Positions 22,741-37,149 of a stretch of DNA of 64,000 nt are shown one piece after another. Source of the stretch: Hyaloscypha bicolor E (Eukaryota > Ascomycota > Leotiomycetes > Helotiales > Hyaloscyphaceae); assembly GCF_002865645.1 (NCBI RefSeq), contig NW_020194594.1:186001-250000 (forward strand), written 5' to 3'. The position numbers and the translations under genes were made by a program. The notes below the pieces were generated by a model. The model was not told where the DNA came from. It did not search any database and saw only the letters and a program-made list of their open reading frames with translations. The number at the start of each line of letters is the position of its first letter. The first letter of the stretch is position 1.

Positions 22741-23059
22741 CTCGCTTCATCTTTAATCAATATGGCCGCTAATATTATAATGTGGTAGGGCATGAGTCGG
22801 CCACGATGTATTGTCAAAAATCCTGCACAATATCTTTGGGAGGACGATGGGACCGAAGAAGTGGATGATGATGATGACGGCGAGCAGGGAGAAGCAGATG
22901 AAATAGAAGGAGAGGAGCAAAAAGAGGAAGGAGTAGAAGAGAGAGTAGAGGAAGGAGTGAAAAGGAGATGGGACGAAAGCAGGGATGACTATTAGGATAA
23001 AGAGCAACACGACCACGAAAGGCCAGCGAGTACGTCATCACTCCTCAAACAGCAGACTG
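22741..23059. other. Low-complexity acidic region near the F-box relic
   Basis: A GA-rich stretch (about 22850-22990) gives Glu/Asp runs in one frame and hydrophobic runs on the opposite strand. It may be the 5' part of the F-box pseudogene that follows, but no domain is visible. Confidence 0.35.
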
Positions 23060-24130
23060 GGTGACAGCTCGTTGGTTACATCTTCTACACCGACACCAAG
23101 TAAACTTCGGCATTGAAGAATTCTCGCCTTCAAACTACACCACCGGACCAATTGATCCCGATGAGCCCTTGGAGCTCAATGAAAGTTATGGGATACTTGT
23201 ACACGCTGCCTGCTAGACGATTTTCGAGCGGGTCTGCAAATTACACCTTGGAAGAGTCGATCTACGGGGCTTTGTTGCGCTATGGTAAGTATGAAATCGC
23301 ATTTACCACTTTGTGAGTTTACTGCTGATATTTAGCTGGTGTAGAGAGAAGCTCGCGAAAGTTAGGGGTTTCAAAACTTGAAGCAAGAGGCTACTAATCA
23401 ACAACTCAGTAGGCGCCCTGGAGACTGGGCTCACCTTGTTGGGGCCGAGTTGAGTACGGAGTAAGATGGGTAGAATGGTTCCCTCTGTATTATCTGACAT
23501 CTTAAGTACGTTGCTGCAAATCCATACCGTATCCCGGGCCTTGCCTTCGGACTTTTCGAATCAATTGTAGGCGGCGGCAATACACCCTTCGCTGGAACCT
23601 ACCCACAATCCGAGCCATAGAAGACTCCTACATCACTTGATCCTTTCAAGGCACTTCCAAACGAATTAATAAACACGGTCCTATTCCAACTGATGCCAAA
23701 AGATATTGCAAATATACGCTTGGTCTCTCGATCGTTCCACCAATTACCAGGATATCTCTTCAAGCACCTAATCAAGGGACATATGCCCTGGTTCCGGGAA
23801 GTGGATGAACTGGAACATCGGGATGAATGCTTTGGTCGAAGATTTCAGAGTCGGATATTCGCGGACGTACAGCCAACATCAATTGGCTGCGAATATATCA
23901 GTAATGCTCGTACTCCAGAAGAGAATGTTGGGCGTCAGAAATCGAGTAAGGATTCACAAGCTTGTGGAAGAAAGCATAGACCGTATTCGACGCTTGCAAA
24001 CCGAGGGCCCTAGCGGAAAATATCACATCCTAGGAAATCGACTTGAATGGCTCGGGCGTACTGGCAGTCTATCTCCTCTAGAGGCCCCCGTTCATGTGAC
24101 GCATTCACGGCATTGCCCAAGATGTGTGCA
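23060..24130 (+). pseudogene. Fungal F-box protein pseudogene
   Basis: The 5' part reads as a fungal F-box family segment: LNESYGILVHAAC followed by a TAG at 23214-23216 where relatives have Trp. After a likely intron (GTAAGT at about 23285), a frame from 23639 encodes an F-box: LPNELINTVLFQLMPKD then IANIRLVSRSFHQL. Near 23815 the coding signal shifts to another frame (MNALVEDFRV..., later NRVRIHKLVEESIDRI). Family members normally act as substrate adaptors of SCF ubiquitin ligases; with one nonsense codon and at least one frameshift this copy should not make a full protein. Confidence 0.6.
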
Positions 24131-24627
24131 AAAAATTTTTTCAAGTTGCAAGAACTGACGAGCTGGACATTGACGAAAATAAGAGAACTCTGGCCAATTT
24201 CTGTTCAAATTTGTCAGGAAATACGACATTCTGCAAAGGAGCAGCAACTCTCAGGTAAGGTAGAAGCCAAACAGATTCAGCCTGCGTTCTGGTCCACCCA
24301 ATCTTCGCCTTGTCATAATGCAATATTGACATGGTTTATATCACTTCACAAGAACAGCCTCTTCTTGACCGAAGTCGATGGCTGTCGGTTACACTTCTTC
24401 CGTGGCAGTATCTCAGAAGATCTTACACAAGCTGCGCCCATCATGTGACAGATCTCTGATGCTGAATTTTCATTGCGTCGTTGAATCAGGTGTCTCCACT
24501 CAGAGTTACGAGATGGGCTGCAGTAACCTTAGCGTGCGCCACGCCAACAGGCAACCTCATCCACGAACAACTTCTTCTCTTCACTGTCAAAGCCGCGACA
24601 CGTCCCTTACTTCATACCCAGGATACC

Positions 24628-26426
24628 ATGGCTGAGAACATCTACTCGGAACTACGTCCTGAACGCCAAGAGATCCGCCTCATGTTCCTTGAGTCCGGCC
24701 AACCGGAAGACGAGATCATCGCGAGCCTGCGCTGGGCTCCCGAATGCTGGACTCCCGAGTTTGAAGCACTCTCCTACGTCTGGGGAGACCCTCTGATCAC
24801 TCGTCCGATCAAGTTGAATGACCAGCCCTACCAAGTTACCGAAAATCTGGAAGCTGCATTACGAAGACTGCGGCATGATGATAGAGTGCGAATTATGTGG
24901 ATCGACGCTATTTGTATCAATCAACAAAATCCTCGGGAGCAAGAGCATCAGATCGGCCTCATGCGTGATATATTTGGAGGATGTGCTCAGTGTATTGTCT
25001 AGCTGGGAGAGGAGGATCATGAAACCGAGAAGGTTCTTGAGTCTCTTCAATGGATGCACGACAATCTGCACGTACATGAATGGCCGTGTTTTTCTAACTC
25101 CAAAGCCACCAAGACCCTGTTGGGCGCAGGCAAAAATAACACTTGTGGAATTGGTCCAGCACTCGAGCCATTACAAAAGTTTTTGCGCCGGCCCTGGTTC
25201 TCTCGTACTTGGACCTTCCAAGAGTTCGTACTACCAAGAAATCATGAAATACGTTGTGGCCATTTCCAAATCCCTTTTAGCTTTCTATTGAAAGCTCAAC
25301 AGACATTCCATGATCACACCAGCAAATGCTGCAAAATGAACTCGATTTTTCTCCTGCAGCTTGTCCAAGATCTCAACGTCCAACTCGATATTACCATTAT
25401 TCCTCTTTGGTACACGCTTAGTTGTCTCCACCGCTGCAAGGCGAGAAACTTTCTAGATATGTTAGATGACACCCGTCACCGAATCGCAACCAGAGATCAT
25501 GATAAAGTATACGGGCTCATTGGTCTTGCCCCGCCTTACATTCAAAAGACAATACTCCCAGATTACCGACTGGACGTCGCAGCTGTATTTGCCCAACCAC
25601 TGGTGCGTATTGGCAGTCGAACGCATCTCTAAGACCTCTTATATATGTGGTGAGAAGAGAGAGTTGCAAGTTTCGACTACCATCATGGGTACCAGACTGG
25701 TCTCATGCTCCGATGTCTCGAGATTCTCGAGTGCTTCGAAGAGCCACATACGACATTTTCAATGCATGCGGCTACGGAAGTCTTCTTCCAATTAGATGTC
25801 ATGATAGGATTATCCATGTATAAGGCGTGTGTTCCGATACTGTGAAAACGTTGTGCGACGCCGAGTCAAGGATCCATACGAAATCGGACCTCTTTGTTAC
25901 AGTATGGGGTTGGCTGGAGATGGCAGCAAAGTGCAGCGTTCAGAAGCCATGCAGAGGGCTCGGGACATTCTCGGAGAACACTCTTTGGAGAATTTTACTT
26001 CTTGACAGTGTTGAACCACAGGTTAAAACTGCTTTGTTGCGTCGGGCCACCGAAAGCGATTTCAACAGTCTTCACACCGAATTGGCATCATTCGAAAGCG
26101 ACTCGGGGTCACTAGAGGCAGACCAAGTGTCTCTACTCATGTGGAACGTATTATATAGAATGCGTCGAGCCAAGCTCATCACTACTAATGGTTGGCTGGG
26201 TATGGTTCCACGAGATACTCAAATTGGGGATGAAATATATGTTTTAGCAGGTGGAAGGATACCCTTCGTCTTACGACCTTCGCAAGAAAAGTTTTCCCCG
26301 TCCGGTTCATCGAATTCTCAACGTTCCTGTCACACGTTGGTGAGAGAATGTTATCTCGATGGATCCATGGATGGAGAGCTGTCGGTTAAGTTGAGAAGTG
26401 AAGCTGTCGATGTCTTCATCGTCTAA
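24628..26426 (+). pseudogene. HET-domain (heterokaryon incompatibility) pseudogene
   Basis: The HET domain is recognisable: EFEALSYVWGDP, a WIDAICINQQNPREQ block, LMRDIFGGCAQCIV, then FLRRPWFSRTWTFQEFVLP. A TAG at 25000-25002 sits where relatives have Trp (IVWLGEE). The frame continues to about 25590 (DHDKVYGLIGLAPPYIQ), shifts by indel to RLPSWVPDWSHAP, and meets a TAA at 25821-25823. It then runs open to 26426 with the usual C-terminal NGWLGMVPRD...GDEIYVLAGG and DGSMDGEL blocks. HET proteins trigger cell death after fusion of unlike hyphae. Two nonsense codons and a frameshift indicate that this allele is dead or truncated to its first 124 residues. Confidence 0.85.
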
Positions 26427-27168
26427 ATAATCAACTTCTGAAAAGCCTTTTGATACAAACGTGAGATATATGGATTGCATATCGCATTAGAAAAACAGCT
26501 CCCATTTAAGTGATGAATTGTGGAAAGTAAGTTCTTGGGAGAAAGAAGGGGCGCGGGGCGTCAGGGACACCATATACTTTGGAAAGAAAATCAGTGTGCC
26601 CCTGCCAACCCCTGCAACACCCCTGTTTTGCTCGCGTAGCATTCCTAAAACATGGGTGTACGTCCAAAGGGGAAATGACAGGAGGCCAACTCTGATTAGA
26701 ATATATAAGCACCCTCTCTGGGTAAACCCTAGAACGGGTGCTTATGCAATTGAGAATTGGATTCCCTTCTAGCCCCCTTCCCCGGCATTTCGCAAGCTAA
26801 TTTTTATAATTTTATCGTAAAGTAAGGCTTTCTTTAGCCCCCGGTACGCATACAAAAGGTGGGCAAGACGTATGTCCCTCTGTCCCTCACTTGTAATCGC
26901 TTAGGAAGTATATCCTCAAGGATATACGTATACTTCCTGCACTTAAGATATAGGTATATATACACTCCTGTAAAGCGCCGAAGGCGCCGAACGCCGTGCC
27001 CCTGGCCTCCTAAGCTTTAGAACTCCCAGAACTAGCGCTCTGTCTAGTTTATCCCTAAGACAGGTTTCATGCAGGAATCTTAAAAACTGTGCGTGTAAAT
27101 TAAAACTGCATACAGAATTTTCGCCCTCTCGACTCATGCACGAGACTGCAACTCAGAATAGCAAAAAA
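26427..27168. other. Intergenic with a hairpin
   Basis: Contains a 10-bp inverted repeat (ATAAGCACCC/GGGTGCTTAT) at about 26704-26744, and palindrome-like copies of AGGAAGTATA/TATACTTCCT at about 26903-26938. These could be short MITE pieces; no gene is recognised. Confidence 0.4.
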
Positions 27169-28700
<1,532 letters not shown>

Positions 28701-31700
28701 GTCGACAAAACCGAGAAGCGAAAAGTGATTTTCTGATTTTTTGATTTTTGCGCCCGCACCCCTCCCCCCTCCCCATACCTTACTAAAAAAAGAAGTACAG
28801 TATATACGCCCTTATTCTCGACTACTCCTAGCCCCCCCTTAGCTTGTATGGTCCGTAAGGCAAATCCCATAGATTACGAGGCATATCTTTATCTCCCTTA
28901 CTCTCTATATCCTCCGTACTGCCTAGATTATTCGAATTATCTATATCTCCTTTATCCCCTTCTCCTCTAGTATTCTTACCCTCCTCTACTATAACCTCCT
29001 TCCCTATTATCTTCTAATCTTATATCTGTCTTTATATTCGCTTTCTATATTTTATAGGTAGTTAAGGCTTTAGTATAAAGGGTTTTATAGATATAGAGTA
29101 AGGCTTTCCAGACTTAGTAGGATTAGTATTAAGTTAATAGAAAGTATAGATTTTACCATTATTATTATATCTATAATTTATATAAGTACTATCGAATTTG
29201 CCTTCTATAACTATATAGTATTTAAAAGGGCTCTTCGGTTTCTTCTTATTACTATAAGTAATATAAACTTAAGAGAATTTGGTTCCGTAAATATATATTA
29301 AGCTTGCTTCCAGATTTGCCTTGCCTTTCTCTAATTCCTTTAGCTCCCTACCCTAATATAGCTCTATCTCTTTAACTTTAGTCTTATTATTAATTTACTT
29401 TACTACTTTAGTAGTATTATCGGATAGTATAAAGAGATTAAAGTATTATTATAGAAGAGGAAAAAGAGGTTATATATAAGAAGGAAATCGAGGAATAAAG
29501 AGGTTTATTAATTAAATATATTAATAGGAGAGAATATTATAGACTAAATCTGGATTATTAAAAAATATATTATAAATATTTTTTTAACTTATTTATAGCT
29601 TTATTGCCTTTTCTACTACTTTTGCCTTTACTAGAGCTACTATCTAAAGCTATATTTAATATATTTTTAATAAAAGAGAGCTTTAATAATAGTATTATAT
29701 ATCGGAATTAAAATTATTTTTAGAAAGAGATTAAGATTAAGGTTAAGGCTAAGATTAAAGCTAGTATAGCTATATCTTTATTATTTACTTTTAGAATATA
29801 AAAATATATATTTAATATAATTATTTAAACCCGAATAAATTTATAATAAATAATACCTGAAAATGGAAATATTAATATTTAATAGCCCTAGATTAAATAT
29901 ATTTAAATATTAAAAAAATTATAATTTTAGGTATTATAGTTATAAAAATAAAAATAAAAATATTCTTTCTTTTACTAATTTATAAAAGCCAAAATATATT
30001 AATAATAATTAAACTATATTCGACTTATATAGTTAGCTAATTTACTTTACTAATTATAAATAATTCGAAGTAATTTAAATCTCCTTAAATTTCTATATAT
30101 AGCTTATTATATAAATTTCTATATTTCTATATTTAGTAATACTATAATTATAATTTTTAGATAAAAAGAATTCCTTTATTCTAATATATATAATTATATT
30201 TATTTCTTATTTTTCGAATATATAGTTATTAAATTAGAGAGATTTAAGAATTTTAAATAATACTTTTTCCTAAAAAGTATATATTTTTAATAAATAGTAA
30301 AAATAAAAATAGAATTATATAATAATATAACTATTCTATACTAATAACTTTATTTTCTGTAAAATTATAATTCTATTCTATTTTTATTTTAAAACCTCTA
30401 TTCTTTTTTTATATTTTTTTGATTTTATTATTAATACTAAAAGCTTTTATTTTCTACTAATATCTTTTCTATTAATACCTCTATTAATATTAAGAACTAG
30501 TATCTAATTACCTTATAACCTTTCTTTCCTTCTCTAAATTCCTCTTTTAAATTCTTTTTCTAAATCCTTTCTCTAAATCCTTTTTCTTTTAATACTTCTA
30601 TTATTAATACTAAGAACTAGTATTTAATTACTTTATAACCTTCCTTTCCTTCTCTAAACCCCTCCTTTAAACCCTTCTTCTAAATCCTTTCTCTAAATCT
30701 CTTTTCCGAATCCCTCTTCCTTTAATACTTCTACTAATAATACTAAAGCTAGTACCTAATTACTGCTTCCGAATTACTTTTATCTAGAACTCCTATATTA
30801 TAAGTCTTTAATCTATTTATTTCTTAGAAAGCTAAATTTTAGATCTCTTCTTTTCTTTTCTAATATCTCCTTTTCTCTTTTTCTAATATCTCTTATATTT
30901 TTGGGCCCTTTAGAAATACCCTTTTTCAAACTTCTAAAAAAGAAACTAATTCCTATTTAGCTCTCTTCAAACTTTAATACCTCCTTCTCTTTTCCAATAT
31001 CTTTTATATTTTCGGGCCTTTTAGGAATATTCTTTCTCGAACTTCTAAAAAGAAACTAACTTTTATTTAGATTTCTCTAAACTTTAATACCTCTTTTCTT
31101 TTTTTAATATTTATAAAAGCTTTTAGGCTATTACTAAATACTTCTATTCTTTATCTTAAAATATATACTAATTTATTCTTATAGGAAATAGTTCTTCTTT
31201 TTCTAATCTCGATTTCTTTAATATATATTTCTTATTTTTGGATTATTTAAATATCTTTTTATTTACTTTTATAGAATATATACTAACTTATTTTTTTAGT
31301 TTCCTTTATCTTATTTTTCTTTTAATATTATTATATATATATCTAGTTAGTACTAATTCTTATAACCTATAATTAGGCTTTTTATTTATTAAATACCCGG
31401 GTATTTTATTTTACTTTTACTTTATATATTTTATTTTATATATTTTATTTTTCTTTTATTATAGATTAGGACTTAAATAGTATTTACCTTAAGTATTTAT
31501 ACTTTCGGATATATAAGACTTCTATAGATCTTTCGGGATTATAAACCAGCCTATTTTGGTTTAGGAAAGCTTCCTTAAAAGTATTTCAGGAATTATAATA
31601 TTTATTATAACTTCTTTTAAAAATTAATATAATATAGGTATTTCTAATCTATTCTTTTTCTATAAAATAAACTACTATTCTAAGTCTATATAAAAATCCC

Positions 31701-34700
31701 AATTATTTCTTAAATTAAAATATAGATATAAAGAATAATAGGTACTTTTAGGCTAGATTATAGTATTAGTTAAATATTAAAACTTCCTATATCTATTTTA
31801 TAAACTTATAGTTCGAAATATATTATATTTAATAGGACTTCTATATCTAATTACTTTATATTATAGTAAAACGTTTTAGTATTATAATTAGGAGAGTTCT
31901 ATTTTATAATCTTATTTACTATTTATAGATTTTCTAGCTAATAAGTCTTAGCTAATAGCTAAGAAATTTATTAGCTATTTTATCTAAAGCCTCTGGGAAT
32001 AGGAAGTTACTTTAATAAAGACTTAATATTAAAAATAAATTTAATTAATTAATCCAAATAAGAAGTTTATAATAGAAATCTTTATATCTAGGTAATTCTA
32101 TATAATAAACTCAAGTTTCTATTTCTGGTTATATAAATAAGCTATATAAGAAACTTCTATTAGAATAGTCTCTATTTCTAATTATATAAGTTATAATCTA
32201 TAATAAACTCAAAATTTTCTGGTTTATTAGAGCTTGGGTTATTTTTAGAAAAATTAGTAAGCTTTTCTAAATAGACTTATTAAGGCCTTAGTTTTTAAAA
32301 ATATTAGTCTAGTTTTCTTATTTCCTTTTTAGGTAATAGTTCGGCTTTTAGGAATTATATATAAATATTAATAAAACAAATATAAAAACATATTATATAT
32401 ACTTTCTAGATAGATTAGAATAGAACTTATAGGATTCCTATAATATTTATATTAAATCTATAATACTAGCTAGTAAAAACTTTAATAACTTTAATTAGAC
32501 TTAAATTATAAGTCTAGTTTTTAGATTTCCTATTTAATTTAAAAGTTAAATAGTTTATAATAGGTTACTTATTATAGAATATATTATACTCTTTTCCCAA
32601 AAAGTATTAAATACTAGTAATAATTCGGAAGCCCTAAAGCTCTTAAAACTCTTTATAAGTTTCGGGCTTTAGGGCTTTTCTATAGCTAGCTAATTATATA
32701 GAATTATATAATTATATAGGTCCAGTATTAATATAAAGTAATTAGTAACTTTATATATAGATATAGTATAGTTTTTAGTATAGCTAGTCTAATATATTAT
32801 ATATCTATATATAAATATCTATAATTTTATTATTATAATATAATATATTCTTAATATATCCTTAATATAAAAATCCCTTTATAACCCTAGACTTTTAGGA
32901 GTTTCTTCTATATTAAAAGTAAAGTATATAATACGGTTTAAGTATTAAACTCAAAAGATAAAGAATTATAAAGGCCCTAATAATTATAAGACTTTATAAA
33001 TTTAGATGAATTTAAATATTATAAAAGTATTAAATTTAATAGCCTGATTTTTAAATTATATAATAACTAATTAAAGAATATTACTTTAAAGTATTAATTA
33101 TAAATTTTAAATATATATATATTTATAAGGAAATAAAACCCAAAATAGTACTAAGCTAATTATAAAATATAAGAAAAAATATATTAGATATTAGATTTAT
33201 TTTTTCTTAACTATCTTAACCTTAATAAATATTTATATATAATTTATTAGACTTTATATAATGGATTTATTTAGGAGAAATAAGATTAATTAGTCTGGGA
33301 AGTTTAATAATAATAGTTAAATTTCCGTCTAATATAATAAATAAAATACTAGTAATAGTCCGGATATCTTGGGTTTTATTTATAAAGCTAAAGATATTAT
33401 ATCTATTAATTCTTTATATCTAATAAGGAAAAGAAATAATATATTTATATAATCTATAAGATTAACTATAATTCTCTTTACCAGAAAAGAAAATAATAAA
33501 ATTAAAAGAAAATCTAATAGCCTATTACTATTATTATTATTAATAGCTTTAATATTATTATTACTATTACTATTAGAATTAGCTTTAGTAGTACTTTCTA
33601 TAATACTTTCTATATTATCTTACGGCTTTTAGAAATTAATAAATAGAAAAGAATCCTGATATATATAAGTTAATTAAATCTAAAAATAAGGATTTATAGA
33701 AGAAATAAAGAATAGAAGCCAGAATTAAAAGAAAGAATTATATATATATTTTTATTTACCTATTCGTTTATTAAATTTCTTCTTATTTTTAAAGTCTTAT
33801 ATCTATACTAGTAAATAATACTTTTCTGGGCTCTTTGGGCCTCTTTAGTCTATTATTTAATCTCTTTAAGTTATTATATCTTCTAAGTATTTTCTAGTTC
33901 TTTATATAGAATCTTATTCTAATATAAAATAAGGAAAATTATTTAGGTATTTTTAGGGTCTAGATATATACTATAATAGGAAAAATTAAAGATAATTTAA
34001 ATAGAATCTAATAAAACTATAAGTTTCTAGGCTCTTTTACTATTAGAACTAGTATAGAATACTAGTTTATTTATATTATTAATAAATTAATAATAGTAGA
34101 TAGGTCTACTAATATAAAAAGAGAAATAAGGAAATAGCTATTAAGAAACTATATCAGAAAGAATAGAAAAGACTTAATTATTTATTTTAAATCGAAAGCT
34201 ATCTATTAAAAAACATTTATTAGAATTTATATAAAGAATCTAATAAAAGAAATAAAAAGAAACTTATTACTAATTTCTTTAGAAAGTTAGATAATTCTTT
34301 ATTTAGTTCTCTAATTCTTTATATTATTAAATATTTATTTATAGAAAACTAGCTATAAAACTATAGTTTATAATTCTATAAGACTAGATCCGGCTATATT
34401 TTAATTTATAAGACCTTAAAGGGCTTTAGGTAATCTATTACTAGTATAAGAAGTTATGGCCTAAATAATAGCTTAAATAACTTTTATATTTATAGTTTAT
34501 TAAACTTATATAATAGTATAAATATTATTAGAAAAGTAGTTAGGTTAAATAATATAACTTATAATAAAAGGAAATATAGAAGAAAATAGTTATAGAGCTA
34601 TTAGAGTAGAAGGAGCTTAGAATAGAATAGAAATAGTATTTAATAGCTATATAATAATAGTAATTAGAGGAATAGGTATAATAGATATTTCTAGAAAAAA

Positions 34701-37149
34701 AGATATAGGATAAGAATATTAAAAAGAGCTAGAAATCTAAAGTATTCCAGGTATAAAGAAAGAGGTAGATATAAACGAAATTCCAGAATTATAAGATTTA
34801 AGTCTACTAGTATTACTATTCTAGATAAGTAAAATAGTAGCCTTTATATTATATTTATTATTAGTAGATTAATAGAATTTATAATATTAGATATTATTAT
34901 ACTAGTATTTGACTATAAAATATATAGTATTAGAATAGGTTTTAAAAAATAATAGTATTATTTTAAGAAATAAGAATTTTAAGAATATAGAATATTTATA
35001 TAATAAATAAACTTAATAATTCTATTAGTATTATTTTTAAAAGTAAGAAAGAGGTTTCGAAAATAATATATTTAATAATAAATAATATTTATCTTAATAT
35101 ATCTAGTTATTTTATAATTAGTTTATTTAATTATCTTATATTATTAGAAATATTACTAATAAAGAACTATTTCTAAATAAAGTTCTAGACTATTAGGAAT
35201 TATATAGGTATTTTTCCGGCCTATATATTATTTATATATTTTATATTTATTAGAATAACTTACTTAAAAATTCCATTCTATATAATAGTAATATTATATT
35301 TACTAGTTAGCTTTTCGAATTCTCCTAATATTAGTAATTACTCTAAGGCTATATATATCCAGATTATATATTAGAGCTAGTAGTAAGCTTAAATATATAA
35401 TTAATTATTGTTTTTATTAATATCTCCTATATAAATATTAGCTATATTTATACTATAAGATATAAGCTTCTAATAATACTATTCTAGTATTTCTTTTAGT
35501 AAAAACTTATTAATATTTATATTAGTATATAAATAAACTATTTATATAAAGCTATATAAAGTTATATTACTTATTCTAAACTAAATAATTATTAAGAATT
35601 ATATTATAAAACTCTATATTTATAGGGTAATTCCAGTACTATATCTTGCCTAAAGGCCTTATATATAGTCTAAATAGCTTACTAACTACTATATTAGGCC
35701 TAGATCTGTTTTTTCTAATCCTATAAATATTCTATAAGTCTATAAACTTATATACCTCGTTTTAGATCTATTATATATAAAGTACTAGTAAAATAATCCG
35801 GTTCTATAAATATTAGTAATTATAACCCCTAATATAGACCAGTTCCTAAAAGTAATTCTATATATACTAATTAGAATTAGTTATATAATTCGCTATTATA
35901 ATACTAGACCTAATAGCCTTAATAAAAAGTAGTATAATTATTAGTATCTAATATTATTTTCTAATAATAAAAAGAATAAGGGACAGATATAGAAAAATAG
36001 AATTACTTATATACTACTAATATAGCTAGCTCTTCTAAAGCTTCTATTATTAGAATTCAATCTACTAATTCTCGGTATTTTTCCTAGAAATAAAGTAGTT
36101 CTTTATATATATAACTAATAAATCGGCTATCTATAAGAATATAAAGTATATTTCAGTAATAAGAGAGATTTTAGAGTCTTAATTAGCCTTAAAGAAATAA
36201 GGGCAGTAGCCTATTTAAATATAAATCTGAAAATACTATTATATAACTAAATAGATAGTCTAATTAGAAATTCTGATATATATTTAAATAATATTATATA
36301 AATAAATATTAATATAAATACATATCTCGATCCCAAATAATAATAGCTTATTATATCTATTAATTAACTAAATCCAGTCCGGCCCAGATATAATATATTT
36401 TCTCTTTTTAAATTATATCTATTATATTTATAATATAATTATCTCGGGACCCAGGAATTATAATATTATATATAAGCTCTCTCTATAGATAATAAAATAT
36501 ATTAGTAAATAAGGCCCTAACCTTTTAAGCTAGGGCAAAATAATAAAGTATAAAAAGACTAACCGGGTTACTAGTAAACCTTATTAATAGAAATATATAT
36601 ATAAATACTACTATTTATAACCTGTAATCCGCCTATTATTTAGTTTACTTTATAATATTATAAATAATTATTTATCTATTACTTACCTGTTTATTATAGT
36701 TATATAGTAAATGAGATTAAACTTCTTATATATATAGACAACTCTAGTAATTAAAGCTATATAGCTATAATTCTTAAGATCCTTAAGTATTTCCTTATTT
36801 ATATCTCCCAGATAATATAGGATTATAATCTATATATAAAAAAAAGATATATTTACTATTTAAATATATACTTAAATATTTCATTCTTATAGTCGGTATT
36901 TAATTATACGAATATTAATATTAATTTTCTATAAATCTTTTAATCTTATTATAATTATTTTATAGGAAATATTTATATAAGCCTATTTAATAATAATAAT
37001 ATAATATAGTAAAAGATTTATAGAATATTATAGTATTTTAATATAATTAAATAAGGTATTAATATATTATAAGTTCAGGCTATATATTACTATTATAAAG
37101 CACTTTTAGTAATATAAGCGCTAAATTACTAGAGTAATAATAAGGCGTA

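Noticed and set aside
22792..22995. Acidic Glu/Asp-rich open frame
   Set aside because: Explained by a GA-rich low-complexity tract; not enough to call a gene.
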